Assembly (NCBI GenBank): GCA_001604045.1
Contig: LVAN01000014.1
Coordinates: 1 to 62,377, forward strand
From: Clostridiales bacterium Firm_08
Lineage (GTDB): Bacteria; Bacillota; Clostridia; Oscillospirales; QAKW01
Reading direction: 5' to 3'
DNA length: 62,377 bases
This document shows, piece by piece, positions 22,701 through 30,586 of the stretch. Numbering within the stretch: position 1 is the first letter of the stretch; each line of letters opens with the position of its first letter. The notes beneath the pieces are model-generated. The model was given only the letters and a program-made list of their open reading frames with translations. It was not told the origin of the DNA and searched no databases. Position numbers and translations under genes: made by a program.

Positions 22701-24223
22701 GCGTAATCGGTGAACAGGTTGCCGGACACGTCGACAAGCCCCTTCATTTTATAAAGAGGTCTCGTAAGCGTACTCCCGAAGTCACCCCGGACGATATTCT
22801 TTTTGAGGTTGAAATTAACGTAACTATTTGTCGAGCTGACAAAATGTATGAACAACGATTCTCTTGAAGCCGGGACGGTCAGCGGACAGAGCGTTACGTC
22901 GTTGTTTATGATGTTCAGCGTCGGATGGAGATTGTTTTCTTCTTCTTCTTCCAGCGGGGCGATATAAAACGTCCCCGTGGCATGACCGCTCAAAAACGCC
23001 GGCACGTCCTCATCATAAGAAAACCGATTGCTGTCAAACGTTATGGTATCATGACTGTCAAACGCGGTATCCTGTACTGAATAATTGATATAGAATACAT
23101 AATTGGTTGTAATGTTATGGAAGGTGCAGCCCCGCACCGTCGCGCTGAACTCACCGGCGTCATCGCCCAAAAACGGGTGACCCTTCGTCGTGCCCGCCGT
23201 TGTGTTCAGCCGGAACTGTTGGTCATTAACGCTGCCGGCGGTATCTCTGAACCCGTTGAAAAAACAGTTCTCGAGCAGGATATGGTTCGCAGCGATACCA
23301 TTGAACCGTGCTTCCGTAGCCCCGGTTCTGGCTCGGGTCTGCCAGAAATAACTGTTGGTGATCTCCACCTTGGAAACATACGGTATACCCGTGGAAAGTA
23401 CATTGCCGCTCGCGCCGCCCCAGTGGAAAACCGAGCTGTTACCCGTACTATTCTCCGCATAATAGAAATTGTCCACATAAAGTCCGGCGACATATGCCCC
23501 TTCGTTGCCCGCCGCGTACCAATTGAAAGTACCCTTTCCCGCGAGCCCGTCCATATGGATCACGCCGCTGTCGAAACGCCAGAAAGTGTCTGTAAAAACA
23601 AACTCTCTGGTATTGTTGACCGATCTGCCATTCGCCACGGCGGTGTCGCCCTTCGCCGTGACAGGGCTCTTGCCCGCCTGGGGACCGAGCATCCAGACGT
23701 TGAGGTAGTCCGCCTCCGTCGCCGTATCGGGGTCGGCGGGAGCGGTCATCGTAATGGCGGTCCGACCATTGACCTTCGCCCCGTCAACTTTATCATAATC
23801 CGACATGTTCGCGGTCGCATTTACCTCTCCCGGGAAAAACACAAGCACCGGGTTGTTGGCCGACGCAGGATCCAGTCCGCGCAGGATCGGCCGTACCGCG
23901 TACCATGAGGGAAAAGCGTTGACCATGTAGGTCAGATGGTAAGTAACGCCGTTGCCCCAGGTGACGCCGTTGCCGTACGCGACATCAAACGTCGCGCTGC
24001 TTGCCGCCGGCGCGGACGACTCCCAGGCGGTGTTGATAAAGTAGATATTGGCGTCGGGCGTATAGGTGCCGTCGCCGTTATCCGTCGCGGTGATCCGCGC
24101 GTAGGGATCGGATACAGCAAGCGCCGTCTCCGCCACCTCCGGCAGGACGATGCCCGAAAGCAGCGCGAAACACATAATGAGTGCCAGCGCCAAAGCGATC
24201 GGCCGTTTGCTTGTTTTCAGCAT
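16715..24223 (-). CDS. giant secreted right-handed beta-helix protein (2502 aa), paralogue
   Basis: The signal peptide (MLKTSKRPIALALALIMCFA) and mature N-terminus are nearly identical to the downstream paralogue. The four-module plan is the same: linkers with GVYSDAACNTPVATLTKNFG near residue 614, GVYSDFGCTTPVA near 1168 and GVYTDAALTTPAAAG near 1766, then the same C-terminal beta domain ending in a GKMYVTYKVGDNVRTVYSD region. Divergence is greatest in the helix rungs and least in leader, linkers and C-terminus, consistent with tandem duplication followed by diversification of the exposed surface. GGAGG and a duplicated promoter precede the gene. No enzymatic motif or wall-anchor is visible; function is inferred as adhesion or glycan binding. 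Confidence 0.85.
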   Translation of the reverse strand: MLKTSKRPIALALALIMCFALLSGIVLPEVAETALAVSDPYARITATDNGDGTYTPDANIYFINTAWESSAPAASSATFDVAYGNGVTWGNGVTYHLTYMVNAFPSWYAVRPILRGLDPASANNPVLVFFPGEVNATANMSDYDKVDGAKVNGRTAITMTAPADPDTATEADYLNVWMLGPQAGKSPVTAKGDTAVANGRSVNNTREFVFTDTFWRFDSGVIHMDGLAGKGTFNWYAAGNEGAYVAGLYVDNFYYAENSTGNSSVFHWGGASGNVLSTGIPYVSKVEITNSYFWQTRARTGATEARFNGIAANHILLENCFFNGFRDTAGSVNDQQFRLNTTAGTTKGHPFLGDDAGEFSATVRGCTFHNITTNYVFYINYSVQDTAFDSHDTITFDSNRFSYDEDVPAFLSGHATGTFYIAPLEEEEENNLHPTLNIINNDVTLCPLTVPASRESLFIHFVSSTNSYVNFNLKKNIVRGDFGSTLTRPLYKMKGLVDVSGNLFTDYAGNVHAARAYYNSGDGVPGFNRTEGTKVLSDLYMSDDMAGGVAENFTVQDTDNDLLVAYCRVLTYEYGDTGNAARVIQQTGTAIPATVTVVPENGKSYPTANLFKYNNPDIVFDGVYSDAACNTPVATLTKNFGTLYAKAHYTNGRTTCTVQYTIVEPTVFRIADPTDAGTYTFNGDTFTNGYRNEVANANVIFYGHRADTYGDYAAFDACSAATNPYNSYQLTPQTDVVLLMPGEYRQTDLRKSICVIGPGFGKPAAVADSSAVGNSRSTSASTEAVFHVLTRVNFSSSYDLKYGGYVSLAGVTCNTGIGNTGTAWDGLRIQIDQDANTLCFLTVQDVYNKNNNTAAGFVYNEQTAQWSASKGAQVFLHMDRVYDDGRSNRTVASMRTFNCHYVKVENSVFVDQNRNVFYGGPINAKAIAVAPSTTGVCFVNNRFDTLTNSNSNNYILGYCLHNSKDRLAACRVTKEDYPNGVDVILKDNRFLDIDPSTNAMEALRILYGISDLENIVIAGNRFESTTTVNAPTRIASFNNYYALTGETKPGKTITIRDNVTVNYSGGSTLYNLDSVNNVNVDDNAYLRVSNGAEVAIATSKCVGTAAPAYAWMDAGHTYKNDVFALADGGFDSVTQGSDMFSWNASGAGAAKTASDIAFADPGVSLVGVYSDFGCTTPVASISSGDTVYVRAQKGSVISVQTLTYTSAWAEIGLAPASEGQIVNVPEDGSVLFLSPDNSKFTGYLVNSDGTPTATEPNAGDYFYAKMPTTGFIYKLKYGVNASAFSHANTRFSPTIVLFPGNYTTKTAFDDESGTTVYSDAAGTNEGYLAIGSADVAGASAELRAYASETEWRIVGPYLGVEASCGEGSGLLNGRGLTNGYEAVLASDSCKVVPMNNVISEGGSLTIDGIGFSGKSYVVTATPLASNLYTYNYNFSIDLKNVVVGDRASNSTNFFRLFSNGGSVGNTADDAEAKNKNTSILTLNIDNSHFTWDASTASKGLVGADFINIRHTTWMDTTRQDAGSTGLYINPTRPENYANTSHKPAYLAENNYLSIACGTLFTIGTSKAATKISSSTRAGIDIIIRDNIIVDSCISNSTGIRSAIATTYASSNQNKIISWTFTGNTVTNTSGENPVYGALLYAQNSNAYVKSADISNNVISGYPRPFEFYNYAACENNLFFGLDGRTPYVIQPRSGYALRDVALYDYDHWASDFNITAVAGDTSAAADIEWPVNAACTLTQNFVRTVNDGLTTTNPGLTFQGDNVVVKGVYTDAALTTPAAAGTLTPGTLYYVKAGYNDSNTAFATIKLYVEPDFGATPRYNGDKYWIANDAKDLPDGTHVSEQVLEGAPGSYTKTAYVFTVGENVFDHPNKVPAASAEDTTRNIYLFPQEYTIDMPTGSTSLRGVLFKFYGAKHGVSPVTLDGDGIPTSTRNAARTSDAEESIISYSISANYQTQLYVDGVAFGGTASVNNGARIVSTSATASAYTSPSAFTVTNCITVNAGTYLAGSTYAPVTCKAQHPLDITLTNNHIVLPASHPDHELLVSRCAKSITAYRNYAVCAGNSRNFMWMSSVTADSKRGYKSFTADIHHNNTDGNIPFDSLSLVDSSSISIHDNRLAFDSTDPNDNSTIRFYMNDKEHTAYDEMSVSIADNIFEPTGSVEEGYVAVRIADTGESDINSFTVSGNTFDNTSGIFGAAIFNESRSNVTVSGNTFIGFKYNFGSNRTKAHRAGGCVAFNYADPSIGETAPNVTIASDNTFNGQLANYVDGTDTLGSHMTVGDAGVDDGTHIALDFCGDEYYIFEPGTNMMVKATVGGVVYYNIVPVGTRTFTAQLCSVDGTPVGSAYTVTILDEILNVSATTATCVIREMDPGETGYDITKPYAATFVGNISVTSEFEFLPGAVDMKIVDYGMYYSNVSTAFDDFSLYENDALIVDGNTVAVRRSCAYNAAGLESVYQNYSYRFKCIVPGVYRYGKMYVTYKVGDNVRTVYSDTIALETPSGAPIE

Positions 24224-24322
24224 AGTGGTTCCTCCTCAAATAACGTTTATTCGGGTAAGGGACGTCCTGCCTTTTCCGTCCTTCACGCAAAAAAGCAGAC
24301 AATATCCCATTTATACATATCC

Positions 24323-24351
24323 AATATAACATCAAACGGACGGTTTGTCAA
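24323..24351 (-). promoter_or_regulatory. promoter of the second giant surface gene
   Basis: Minus strand TTGACA, 17-base spacer beginning AACCGTCC, TATATT. It is similar to the promoter at 16358-16386 apart from small changes. Confidence 0.8.
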
Positions 24352-24451
24352 TATAAAAGTTGGTTTGAGGTTGTAATTCTGAACAGAATGTTTCTTTATT
24401 TCTGTTTGAGTATTGGTTTTTCTAAAAACGAGAACAACAAAAGCAGGTTTT

Positions 24452-24860
24452 TCGCCTTCCTCTGATGAGGAAGGTGGCAAAACCGCAGGTTTTGACGGAA
24501 GGAGAGAGAACGGGGTTTTATCTCGTTATCTCTCCCTCAGTCTTTTTGTCGCAAGCGACAAAAAGACAGCTCCCTCATCAGAGGGAGCCGCCTAATGAAA
24601 CAACAGGTCGCAATATCTCTCCCTCGTCAGAGGGAGCCGCCTAATAAAACAACAGGTCGCAATATCTCTCCCTCGTCAGAAAGAGCCGTGGCTTTTGTTC
24701 CTGCGTCGTCTCGCCTTCCTCTGATGAGGAAGGTGGCAAAACCGCAGGTTTTGACGGAAGGAGAGAGAACGGGGTTTTATCTCGTTATCTCTCCCTCGTC
24801 AGAGGGAGCCTTTAATGAATAAGTTTTTTCTTCGCTAATCGGGTTTTTCTTCGTCAGAGA
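24452..24860. repeat. palindromic repeat cluster downstream of the DUF559 gene
   Basis: No gene lies between the giant gene's promoter and the DUF559 stop. Two identical 87-bp direct repeats (24452-24538, 24711-24797) start TCGCCTTCCTCTGATGAGGA and end CTCTCCCTC. Between them are two tandem 50-bp units (AACAGGTCGCAATATCTCTC core) and several CTCCCTC-TCAGAGGGAG palindromes (near 24570, 24620, 24790). A GTCTTTTTGTCGC hairpin lies at 24540-24568. Confidence 0.85.
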
Positions 24861-25210
24861 GAGCCTTTCTTGATAATTTCATCTATATATTCACAAACAC
24901 CGCTGAAATTACGATCAATATCCAAATTGCTGATCCTTACAACTTTCAATTTCATTTGTTCTAAGTCTTTTGTGCGTATTTTATCCTGTTCCGACTGCTT
25001 TTCTGTATAATGTTCGCTGCCGTCAAGTTCAACCACGATCCCCGCTTTTGCACAGTAAAAATCCGCTATGTAATTTCCAAGTGCTTTCTGCCGTTGAAAT
25101 CGAACAGGATAACTTCGTAAAAATTCATACCACAATTTTCTTTCCCACGGGGTCATATTTTTCCTTAACTCTTTTGCAAGGGGAATGTTTGCTTTGTTGT
25201 ATTTTTTCAT
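24854..25210 (-). CDS. DUF559 endonuclease-like protein, embedded in repeats
   Basis: 118 residues matching the DUF559 family, which has the very-short-patch-repair/restriction-endonuclease-like fold. MTPWERKLWYEFLR near 19, FQRQKALGNYIADFYC near 38-53, the catalytic-type VVELDGSEHY near 59-68, and a KVVRISNLDID strand are all present. The E-L-D-G-x-x-H core is intact. The gene is AT-richer than its neighbours and is bracketed by copies of the CTCCCTC palindromic repeat. Its ribosome binding site (GAGGGAGAGA just before the ATG) and its last codons GGC TCT CTC TGA are supplied by repeat copies. This looks like a unit moved together with the repeats. The substrate is unknown. Confidence 0.88.
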   Translation of the reverse strand: MKKYNKANIPLAKELRKNMTPWERKLWYEFLRSYPVRFQRQKALGNYIADFYCAKAGIVVELDGSEHYTEKQSEQDKIRTKDLEQMKLKVVRISNLDIDRNFSGVCEYIDEIIKKGSL

Positions 25211-25300
25211 TCTCTCCCTCGGTGTTTTTGTTGCGTTATCTCTCCCTCAGTCTCGCTGACCGCTCGCCAGCTCCCTCGTCAGAGGGAGCCGGAGTTTAGA
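25211..25300. repeat. palindromic repeat block upstream of the DUF559 gene
   Basis: It contains TCTCTCCCTC at the DUF559 start, again near 25240, and a CTCCCTCGTCAGAGGGAG palindrome at 25271-25288. These are the same family as in 24452-24860, so the gene is flanked on both sides. Confidence 0.8.
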
Positions 25301-25367
25301 GTTATGACCGGGCGGCGGCCGGGTCATAGGCCCTTTACGTGGTTGCTTTGCAGGCGGGGACTGAAAT

Positions 25368-28300
25368 TCAGTCCTTCTCCACGCCGACGGTGGCGGGGAG
25401 GGCGTTGATATCCCACGTCTTTACAGACCCGCGGGGAGCGGCGCGGTCAATGGAAAGCGCGAGGGTATCCCTTGCGATGGACGCGCGGTTGCGGTCGATG
25501 ACCGACCAGAGGTCATCCCCCGTCTCCACCGTGATGAAAATGTGATCCATCACGGCAAAGCCCGCGTCTTTGCGCATCGTCTGTATCTTGCTGACAAACT
25601 CTCTCACCAGCCCTTCCTCGACAAGGTCGGGCGTCAGGTTGGTGTCCAGCGCCACGGTGACGCCGTGATCGCTGACGCTGTAAAAGCCGGGGCGTGAGGT
25701 CGTCTCGATGAGCAGATCCTCCGGCGCGAGCTCGATCTTTCCGTCGGACAGATCGAAGGTCAGCGCGCCCTTTTCGTCCAGCGACTTTTTCGCCGCCGCG
25801 CCGTCAAGACCCGCGAGCATCTGCCGGATGACGCCGAGCCTGGCACCGTATTTCGGCCCGACGGTGCGCAGGTTGGGCTTGAAGGTGTAATCCACCAGCG
25901 CGTCCGCCGCGCCGGTAAAGATCACGCGTTTGATATTGAGTTCATCCTCGATGACGGGCAAAAACGCCGCGTCCGGCGCTTTATCGGTACAGACGTACAT
26001 CGCGGCGAGCGGCTGCCGGTTCTTGCAGGCGGCGCCGTTGCGCGCGGCGCGGCCCAAAACAACGATGTCCAGCACCTCCGCCATATTGGTCTCCAGCGAC
26101 TCGTCTATTTTCGACGCGTCGCAGACGGGAAAATCGCACAGATGCACGCTCTCCGGCGCCGAAGCGTCCACCGAGCAGACAAGATTGCGGTAAATGTTCT
26201 CCGCCATAAAGGGGATCATCGGCGCGGCGAGTTTCGCGGTCGTCACCAGCGCGTGGTACAGCGTAAGGTATGCGGCGGTCTTATCCGCCGTCATCCCCTC
26301 GACCCAATACCGCTCTCTGCCGCGGCGGACGTACCAGTTGCTCATTTCATCGACGAATTTTTCCAGCGCCTTGCCCGCCTCGGGGATGCGGTAGGCGGCG
26401 AGATGACCGTCCACCGCGCGCACGGTACTGTTCAGCCGGGAGAGCAGCCATTTGTCCATGACGGTGAGCGCCGCGTCCTCCCACTTGTATTTTGTGGGAT
26501 CGAAAGAGTCGATGTTGGCGTATAAGACGTAAAACGCGTAGGTGTTCCAAAGCGTTCCCATAAACTTGCGCTGACCCTCGGTCACCGCCTTGCCGTGAAA
26601 GCGGTTGGGAAGCCAGGGGGCGGAATTCGTATAGAAATACCAGCGGATCGCGTCGGCGCCGTAAGTTTGCAGGGCTTCCATCGGATCGACGGCGTTGCCT
26701 TTGGATTTTGACATTTTCTGTCCGTTCTCATCCTGCACGTGGCCGAGGACGATAACGTTCTCAAAAGGCGCCTTATTAAATATCAAGGTAGAGATCGCGA
26801 GCAGGGAGTAAAACCAGCCGCGGGTCTGATCGACCGCTTCGGAAATGAAACTCGCGGGGAACTGCGCCTCGAAAAGATCCTGATTTTCAAAGGGATAATG
26901 ATGCTGGGCGAAAGGCATACTGCCGGAATCGAACCAGCAGTCGATGACCTCCGGCACGCGGCGCATCTCGCCGCCGCAATCGGGACATTTGAGGGTCACC
27001 GCGTCGATATACGGCCGGTGCAGTTCGATATCGTCGGGGCAGTTGTCCGACATTTCCTTGAGTTCGGCGATGGAACCGATCGCGTGCCGCTTGCCGCAGG
27101 AACACTGCCAGACGTTGAGCGGCGTGCCCCAGTAGCGGTTGCGGCTGATGCCCCAATCCTGCACGTTTTCCAGCCAGTCGCCGAAGCGGCCCTTGCCGAT
27201 GCTCTCCGGGATCCAGTGGATGGTGTTGTTGTTGCGGATCAGATCGTCCCGCACCGCCGTCATACGGATGAACCACGACTCGCGGGCGTAGTAGATGAGT
27301 GGCGTGTCGCACCGCCAGCAATGCGGATATTCATGTTCGAATTTCGGCGCGGCGAACAAAAGCCCCGCTTTGTCAAGATCGGTCAGGATCAGCGGATCGG
27401 CTTTTTTGACGAACACGCCGGCGTACGGCGTGTCCGCCGTCAGGTCGCCCTTCTCGTCCACCAGCTGGACAAGCGGCAGATCATAGTTCCTGCCGATGCG
27501 CGCGTCGTCCTCACCGAACGCCGGCGCGATATGCACGATGCCAGTACCGTCCGTCATCGTAACATAACTGTCGCAGGTGACAAAATGCGCTTTGCCGTTC
27601 ATTTTTTGAACGACGTCGCCGGTGAAGGAAAACAGAGGCTCATACTCGCGCCTCTCCAGCGCCTTGCCGGGCATGGTTTCCAAAACCTCGCAGCCCTCGC
27701 CCAGCACCGCGTCCATCAGCGCCTGCGCCATATAATAAACGTAGCCGTCGGCGGCTTTGACCTTGCAGTACGTCTCATCGGGGTTGACGCAGAGCGCGAC
27801 GTTGGACGGAAGCGTCCAGGGCGTCGTCGTCCACGCCAAAAACCACGCGTCCTCCCCCTTCGCCCGGAAACGGACGATCGCGGAGCGTTCCTTGACCGTC
27901 TTATAGCCCTGCGCGACCTCGTGAGAGGACAGCGGCGTGCCGCAGCGCGGGCAGTAAGGCACGATCTTGAAGCCTTTATACAAAAGACCTTTTTCGTAGA
28001 TCTTTTTCAGCGCCCACCATTCCGACTCGATGAAATCATTATGATAGGTGACGTACGGATCGTCCATATCCGCCCAGAAACCGACCTTGGCGGAAAACTG
28101 CTCCCACATCCCTTTATACTGCCACACGCTCTCCTTGCAGTGGTCGATGAAAGGTTCGAGCCCGTATTTTTCGATCTGCTCCTTGCCGTCAAGCCCCAGT
28201 TTTTTCTCCACTTCCAGCTCGACGGGAAGCCCGTGGGTGTCCCATCCCGCCTTGCGGGGGACGAACTGCCCCTTCATCGCGTGATAGCGCGGGATCATAT

Positions 28301-28499
28301 CTTTGATGACCCGCGTCAGCACATGGCCGATATGCGGTTTGCCGTTCGCCGTCGGCGGTCCGTCATAAAAGACGTAAGGCTCGCCCTCGGCGCGGGAATC
28401 CATACTTTTTTTGAAAATGTCCTTCTCCCGCCAGAATTGTTCTATTTTCTCCTCTTCCCGCACGAAATTCACGTTCGGGGATACTTCTTTGTAAGTCAT
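25368..28499 (-). CDS. ileS: isoleucyl-tRNA synthetase
   Basis: 1043 residues. The class I signature HIGH (GKPHIGHVL) is at 56-59 and KMSKS (GQKMSKSKGN) near 596. The editing CP1 domain (AWTTTPWTLPSN) lies near 225, and a long anticodon-binding C-terminal region follows. The length and the NFVREEEKIEQFWREKDIFK start match the eukaryote/archaea-like IleRS2 subtype, which tends to be tolerant of mupirocin; that property is inferred from the type. It charges tRNA-Ile in the cytoplasm. No T-box is seen in the 103-base gap upstream, which holds a GGGCGGC hairpin repeat. It is probably the last gene of the antiporter operon or has its own weak promoter. Confidence 0.97.
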   Translation of the reverse strand: MTYKEVSPNVNFVREEEKIEQFWREKDIFKKSMDSRAEGEPYVFYDGPPTANGKPHIGHVLTRVIKDMIPRYHAMKGQFVPRKAGWDTHGLPVELEVEKKLGLDGKEQIEKYGLEPFIDHCKESVWQYKGMWEQFSAKVGFWADMDDPYVTYHNDFIESEWWALKKIYEKGLLYKGFKIVPYCPRCGTPLSSHEVAQGYKTVKERSAIVRFRAKGEDAWFLAWTTTPWTLPSNVALCVNPDETYCKVKAADGYVYYMAQALMDAVLGEGCEVLETMPGKALERREYEPLFSFTGDVVQKMNGKAHFVTCDSYVTMTDGTGIVHIAPAFGEDDARIGRNYDLPLVQLVDEKGDLTADTPYAGVFVKKADPLILTDLDKAGLLFAAPKFEHEYPHCWRCDTPLIYYARESWFIRMTAVRDDLIRNNNTIHWIPESIGKGRFGDWLENVQDWGISRNRYWGTPLNVWQCSCGKRHAIGSIAELKEMSDNCPDDIELHRPYIDAVTLKCPDCGGEMRRVPEVIDCWFDSGSMPFAQHHYPFENQDLFEAQFPASFISEAVDQTRGWFYSLLAISTLIFNKAPFENVIVLGHVQDENGQKMSKSKGNAVDPMEALQTYGADAIRWYFYTNSAPWLPNRFHGKAVTEGQRKFMGTLWNTYAFYVLYANIDSFDPTKYKWEDAALTVMDKWLLSRLNSTVRAVDGHLAAYRIPEAGKALEKFVDEMSNWYVRRGRERYWVEGMTADKTAAYLTLYHALVTTAKLAAPMIPFMAENIYRNLVCSVDASAPESVHLCDFPVCDASKIDESLETNMAEVLDIVVLGRAARNGAACKNRQPLAAMYVCTDKAPDAAFLPVIEDELNIKRVIFTGAADALVDYTFKPNLRTVGPKYGARLGVIRQMLAGLDGAAAKKSLDEKGALTFDLSDGKIELAPEDLLIETTSRPGFYSVSDHGVTVALDTNLTPDLVEEGLVREFVSKIQTMRKDAGFAVMDHIFITVETGDDLWSVIDRNRASIARDTLALSIDRAAPRGSVKTWDINALPATVGVEKD

Positions 28500-28602
28500 A
28501 AGCCACTCTCTTTTTCAATTTTTCGGGCCGCCCGGGTGCGTTGTAGGGGCGGCAACCTGCCGCCCGCCTTGTCGGAACCAAACTCCGCGTCAGGCCGCTT
28601 TG

Positions 28603-30018
28603 TCAGCGGTTGGCTTTATTTTTGCCGCTCGGGTAAAACTCCAGCGACGTGCCGTTGGTCTTGGGTCCCTTGGTGACGTGATAATCGCGCCATTTCTCAT
28701 AGAACGCCTTGCGGCTGTCGCTCGGCGTCACCGCCGGCATAAGTCCGTAAAAACGTTTGTAGAAATTCGTCGAGACGTCGGCGAGGCGGGACAGCGTTTC
28801 GCCGTCGATCTCCTCCCGCAGCCAGGCGCGCATCAGTTCGCCCTCGCCCGCGACCATATGCCGCATGATCTCAAAATAGTTATGGAACAGATACTGCGCG
28901 AACATCACAAAGCGGTGTCTGCCGTAAAAACGGATGTTTTCACTGCCCGCCGCGGAGATCTCCGCCGCCGCTGTCCAGCCGTTCTTTATGGCGTCCAGGA
29001 TGTCCTTCTGCGTGTTGCTTTTCGCGAACACGACGGTGAAGGTCCGCCCGAACTGTCCCTGCATGAAAGCGTGGATGTGAGAGTCGCTGCTGCTGACCAC
29101 CGGGATGATGTTCCCTTTGATGCACTGCTCCTGCCACAGGGAAAGCTGGAGATTGTTCTCGCCGTCCGGGCCGCCGCCCATCACTTCAAACGCGTCGAAC
29201 ATTTTGGCGTCAAACAAAAGATCGCACAACTCGCGGGAGACGTTATAGATATTTGCCCGCCAGAACGGGTGCGGGAAAATGACGATGGAGTCCTCCTCTT
29301 TATGCGCCTCCCGGCACGCCCACTTCGCCATCGCGAAACGGTGCTTGTACTGCTCGGGAACGCCGGTCACCGCCGCCTCGACTTCCGCGACCTCGCGCTC
29401 GTAGTTCTCGCGGTCGTTGATGTAGCGGTCGCAAATGCTCTTTTTGCCGCCGATGCGGACGATATGCACCGCCGTGCCGGGGGTGTGGATCTCCTCGCCG
29501 CGCAGCAGCGTCATGCCGAGGCGGACGTCCTTATACCCCTCCTGCACCATCTCGGAGGTGTAGTAGCGGTTGTGATCGGTCAGCGTGTAAAAGTCAAAGC
29601 CCATCTCGCGGTACGCCGCCGCCGTCATCAGCACATCGTCCTTGCCGTCGGAATAGTAGGAGTGGACATGCAGATCGCCTTTGAGCGGACGGCGCTCGAA
29701 CAGATCCTCCTCCACCGCGTACAGCGGGATCTTGACGTACGCGCCGTCTTTTTTGCGGAAACGGACGCTGTACTCCATCTCCTCCGGGCAGGTGAAGGTG
29801 AACCAGAGGTACCCGTCTTTGACCTCGCAGGGCGCGTTGGGGATCAGCGGATCGTGGTAATCCACCATATCGTCCCACATACCGCCGACCCAGATCTCAT
29901 ACTCGTCCTCCTCACGGAAAAAACGGCTGGAGCCCTCGGGCACGATGGCGACGCGGGTCTCCTGCCCGACTTTTACGACGCCCGGAAAGCAGGCGTAAAG
30001 CGGATGATGAAATGGCAT
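28603..30018 (-). CDS. CehA/McbA-type PHP-domain metallohydrolase
   Basis: 471 residues. The PHP signature motifs are in order: GDLHVHSYYSDG near 128 (H-x-H), a LTDHNRY motif near 160, LRGEEIHT, HPFWR near 245, and SSSDSHIH near 305. The first 120 residues form an added N-terminal beta domain typical of the CehA/McbA subfamily. The family hydrolyses phosphoesters or carbamate-like esters using a tri-metal centre; the substrate here is not predictable. AGGAGGG precedes the ATG. It lies twelve bases after the membrane protein in the antiporter operon. Confidence 0.88.
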   Translation of the reverse strand: MPFHHPLYACFPGVVKVGQETRVAIVPEGSSRFFREEDEYEIWVGGMWDDMVDYHDPLIPNAPCEVKDGYLWFTFTCPEEMEYSVRFRKKDGAYVKIPLYAVEEDLFERRPLKGDLHVHSYYSDGKDDVLMTAAAYREMGFDFYTLTDHNRYYTSEMVQEGYKDVRLGMTLLRGEEIHTPGTAVHIVRIGGKKSICDRYINDRENYEREVAEVEAAVTGVPEQYKHRFAMAKWACREAHKEEDSIVIFPHPFWRANIYNVSRELCDLLFDAKMFDAFEVMGGGPDGENNLQLSLWQEQCIKGNIIPVVSSSDSHIHAFMQGQFGRTFTVVFAKSNTQKDILDAIKNGWTAAAEISAAGSENIRFYGRHRFVMFAQYLFHNYFEIMRHMVAGEGELMRAWLREEIDGETLSRLADVSTNFYKRFYGLMPAVTPSDSRKAFYEKWRDYHVTKGPKTNGTSLEFYPSGKNKANR

Positions 30019-30030
30019 GATTTTTCCCTC

Positions 30031-30570
30031 CTATAATGCGTGCGGGATCCAGACGTAGGACGCCCCGCAGAAATACAAAATAACGACCAGCAAAAAGGGC
30101 AGGCAGATCGTCAGCAGGTAAAAGGGCAGGATCCGCGTTTTGCGAAAAACGCGCTCCACCTCTTTTTTGCGCCGGATCTGCTCCTCCGGCGAAAGGTCGG
30201 AGAACATCTCCCCCCGCACCTGCCGCAGGTCGGGGTCCAGCCCCCATTTGCCGTTTTTCTCGTCCACCAGCGCGTTTTTCTGCACGCCGCGGGCGCTCAC
30301 GATGCACACAGTGGAAATAAAAAGCCCGATCGGCAGCGCCGCGTACCAAAAAAACAGCGTGAACATCGCGGTGTTGACGAACAGCGCCGCGCCGTAAGCG
30401 CGTACCGCCGTAAAAGGCGCCACGTGGATATTATGTCCGGCGTTTGTCCCCGCGATCACGAAAGTGCCGATCGCGAACAACAGCCCGAGCGCCACACAAG
30501 TCCAGCAGATCACGCCGCAGACGCGGGCGTTCTCCCATGGTAGATATGTCCAATCGATGACTGCCTGCAT
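30031..30570 (-). CDS. hypothetical membrane protein
   Basis: 179 residues starting MQAVIDWTYLPWENARVCGV. I chose this ATG because GAGAGAGGG lies seven bases upstream. Hydrophobic segments lie near 20-45, 60-95 (two adjacent) and 145-175. The loop between them is charged and carries LSPEEQIRRKKEVERVFRK. No family is recognised. It is sandwiched between the antiporter (16-base gap) and the PHP hydrolase (12-base gap), so it is co-transcribed. Confidence 0.75.
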   Translation of the reverse strand: MQAVIDWTYLPWENARVCGVICWTCVALGLLFAIGTFVIAGTNAGHNIHVAPFTAVRAYGAALFVNTAMFTLFFWYAALPIGLFISTVCIVSARGVQKNALVDEKNGKWGLDPDLRQVRGEMFSDLSPEEQIRRKKEVERVFRKTRILPFYLLTICLPFLLVVILYFCGASYVWIPHAL

Positions 30571-30586
30571 AGAGTATCCCTCTCTC

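Noticed and set aside
28500-28602. T-box leader before ileS
   Set aside because: The gap is too short and has no AGGGUGGNACCGCG-type box; it holds a GGGCGGC hairpin repeat.
26739-28676. 645-codon plus-strand frame across ileS
   Set aside because: Antisense shadow of a synthetase with intact HIGH and KMSKS motifs.
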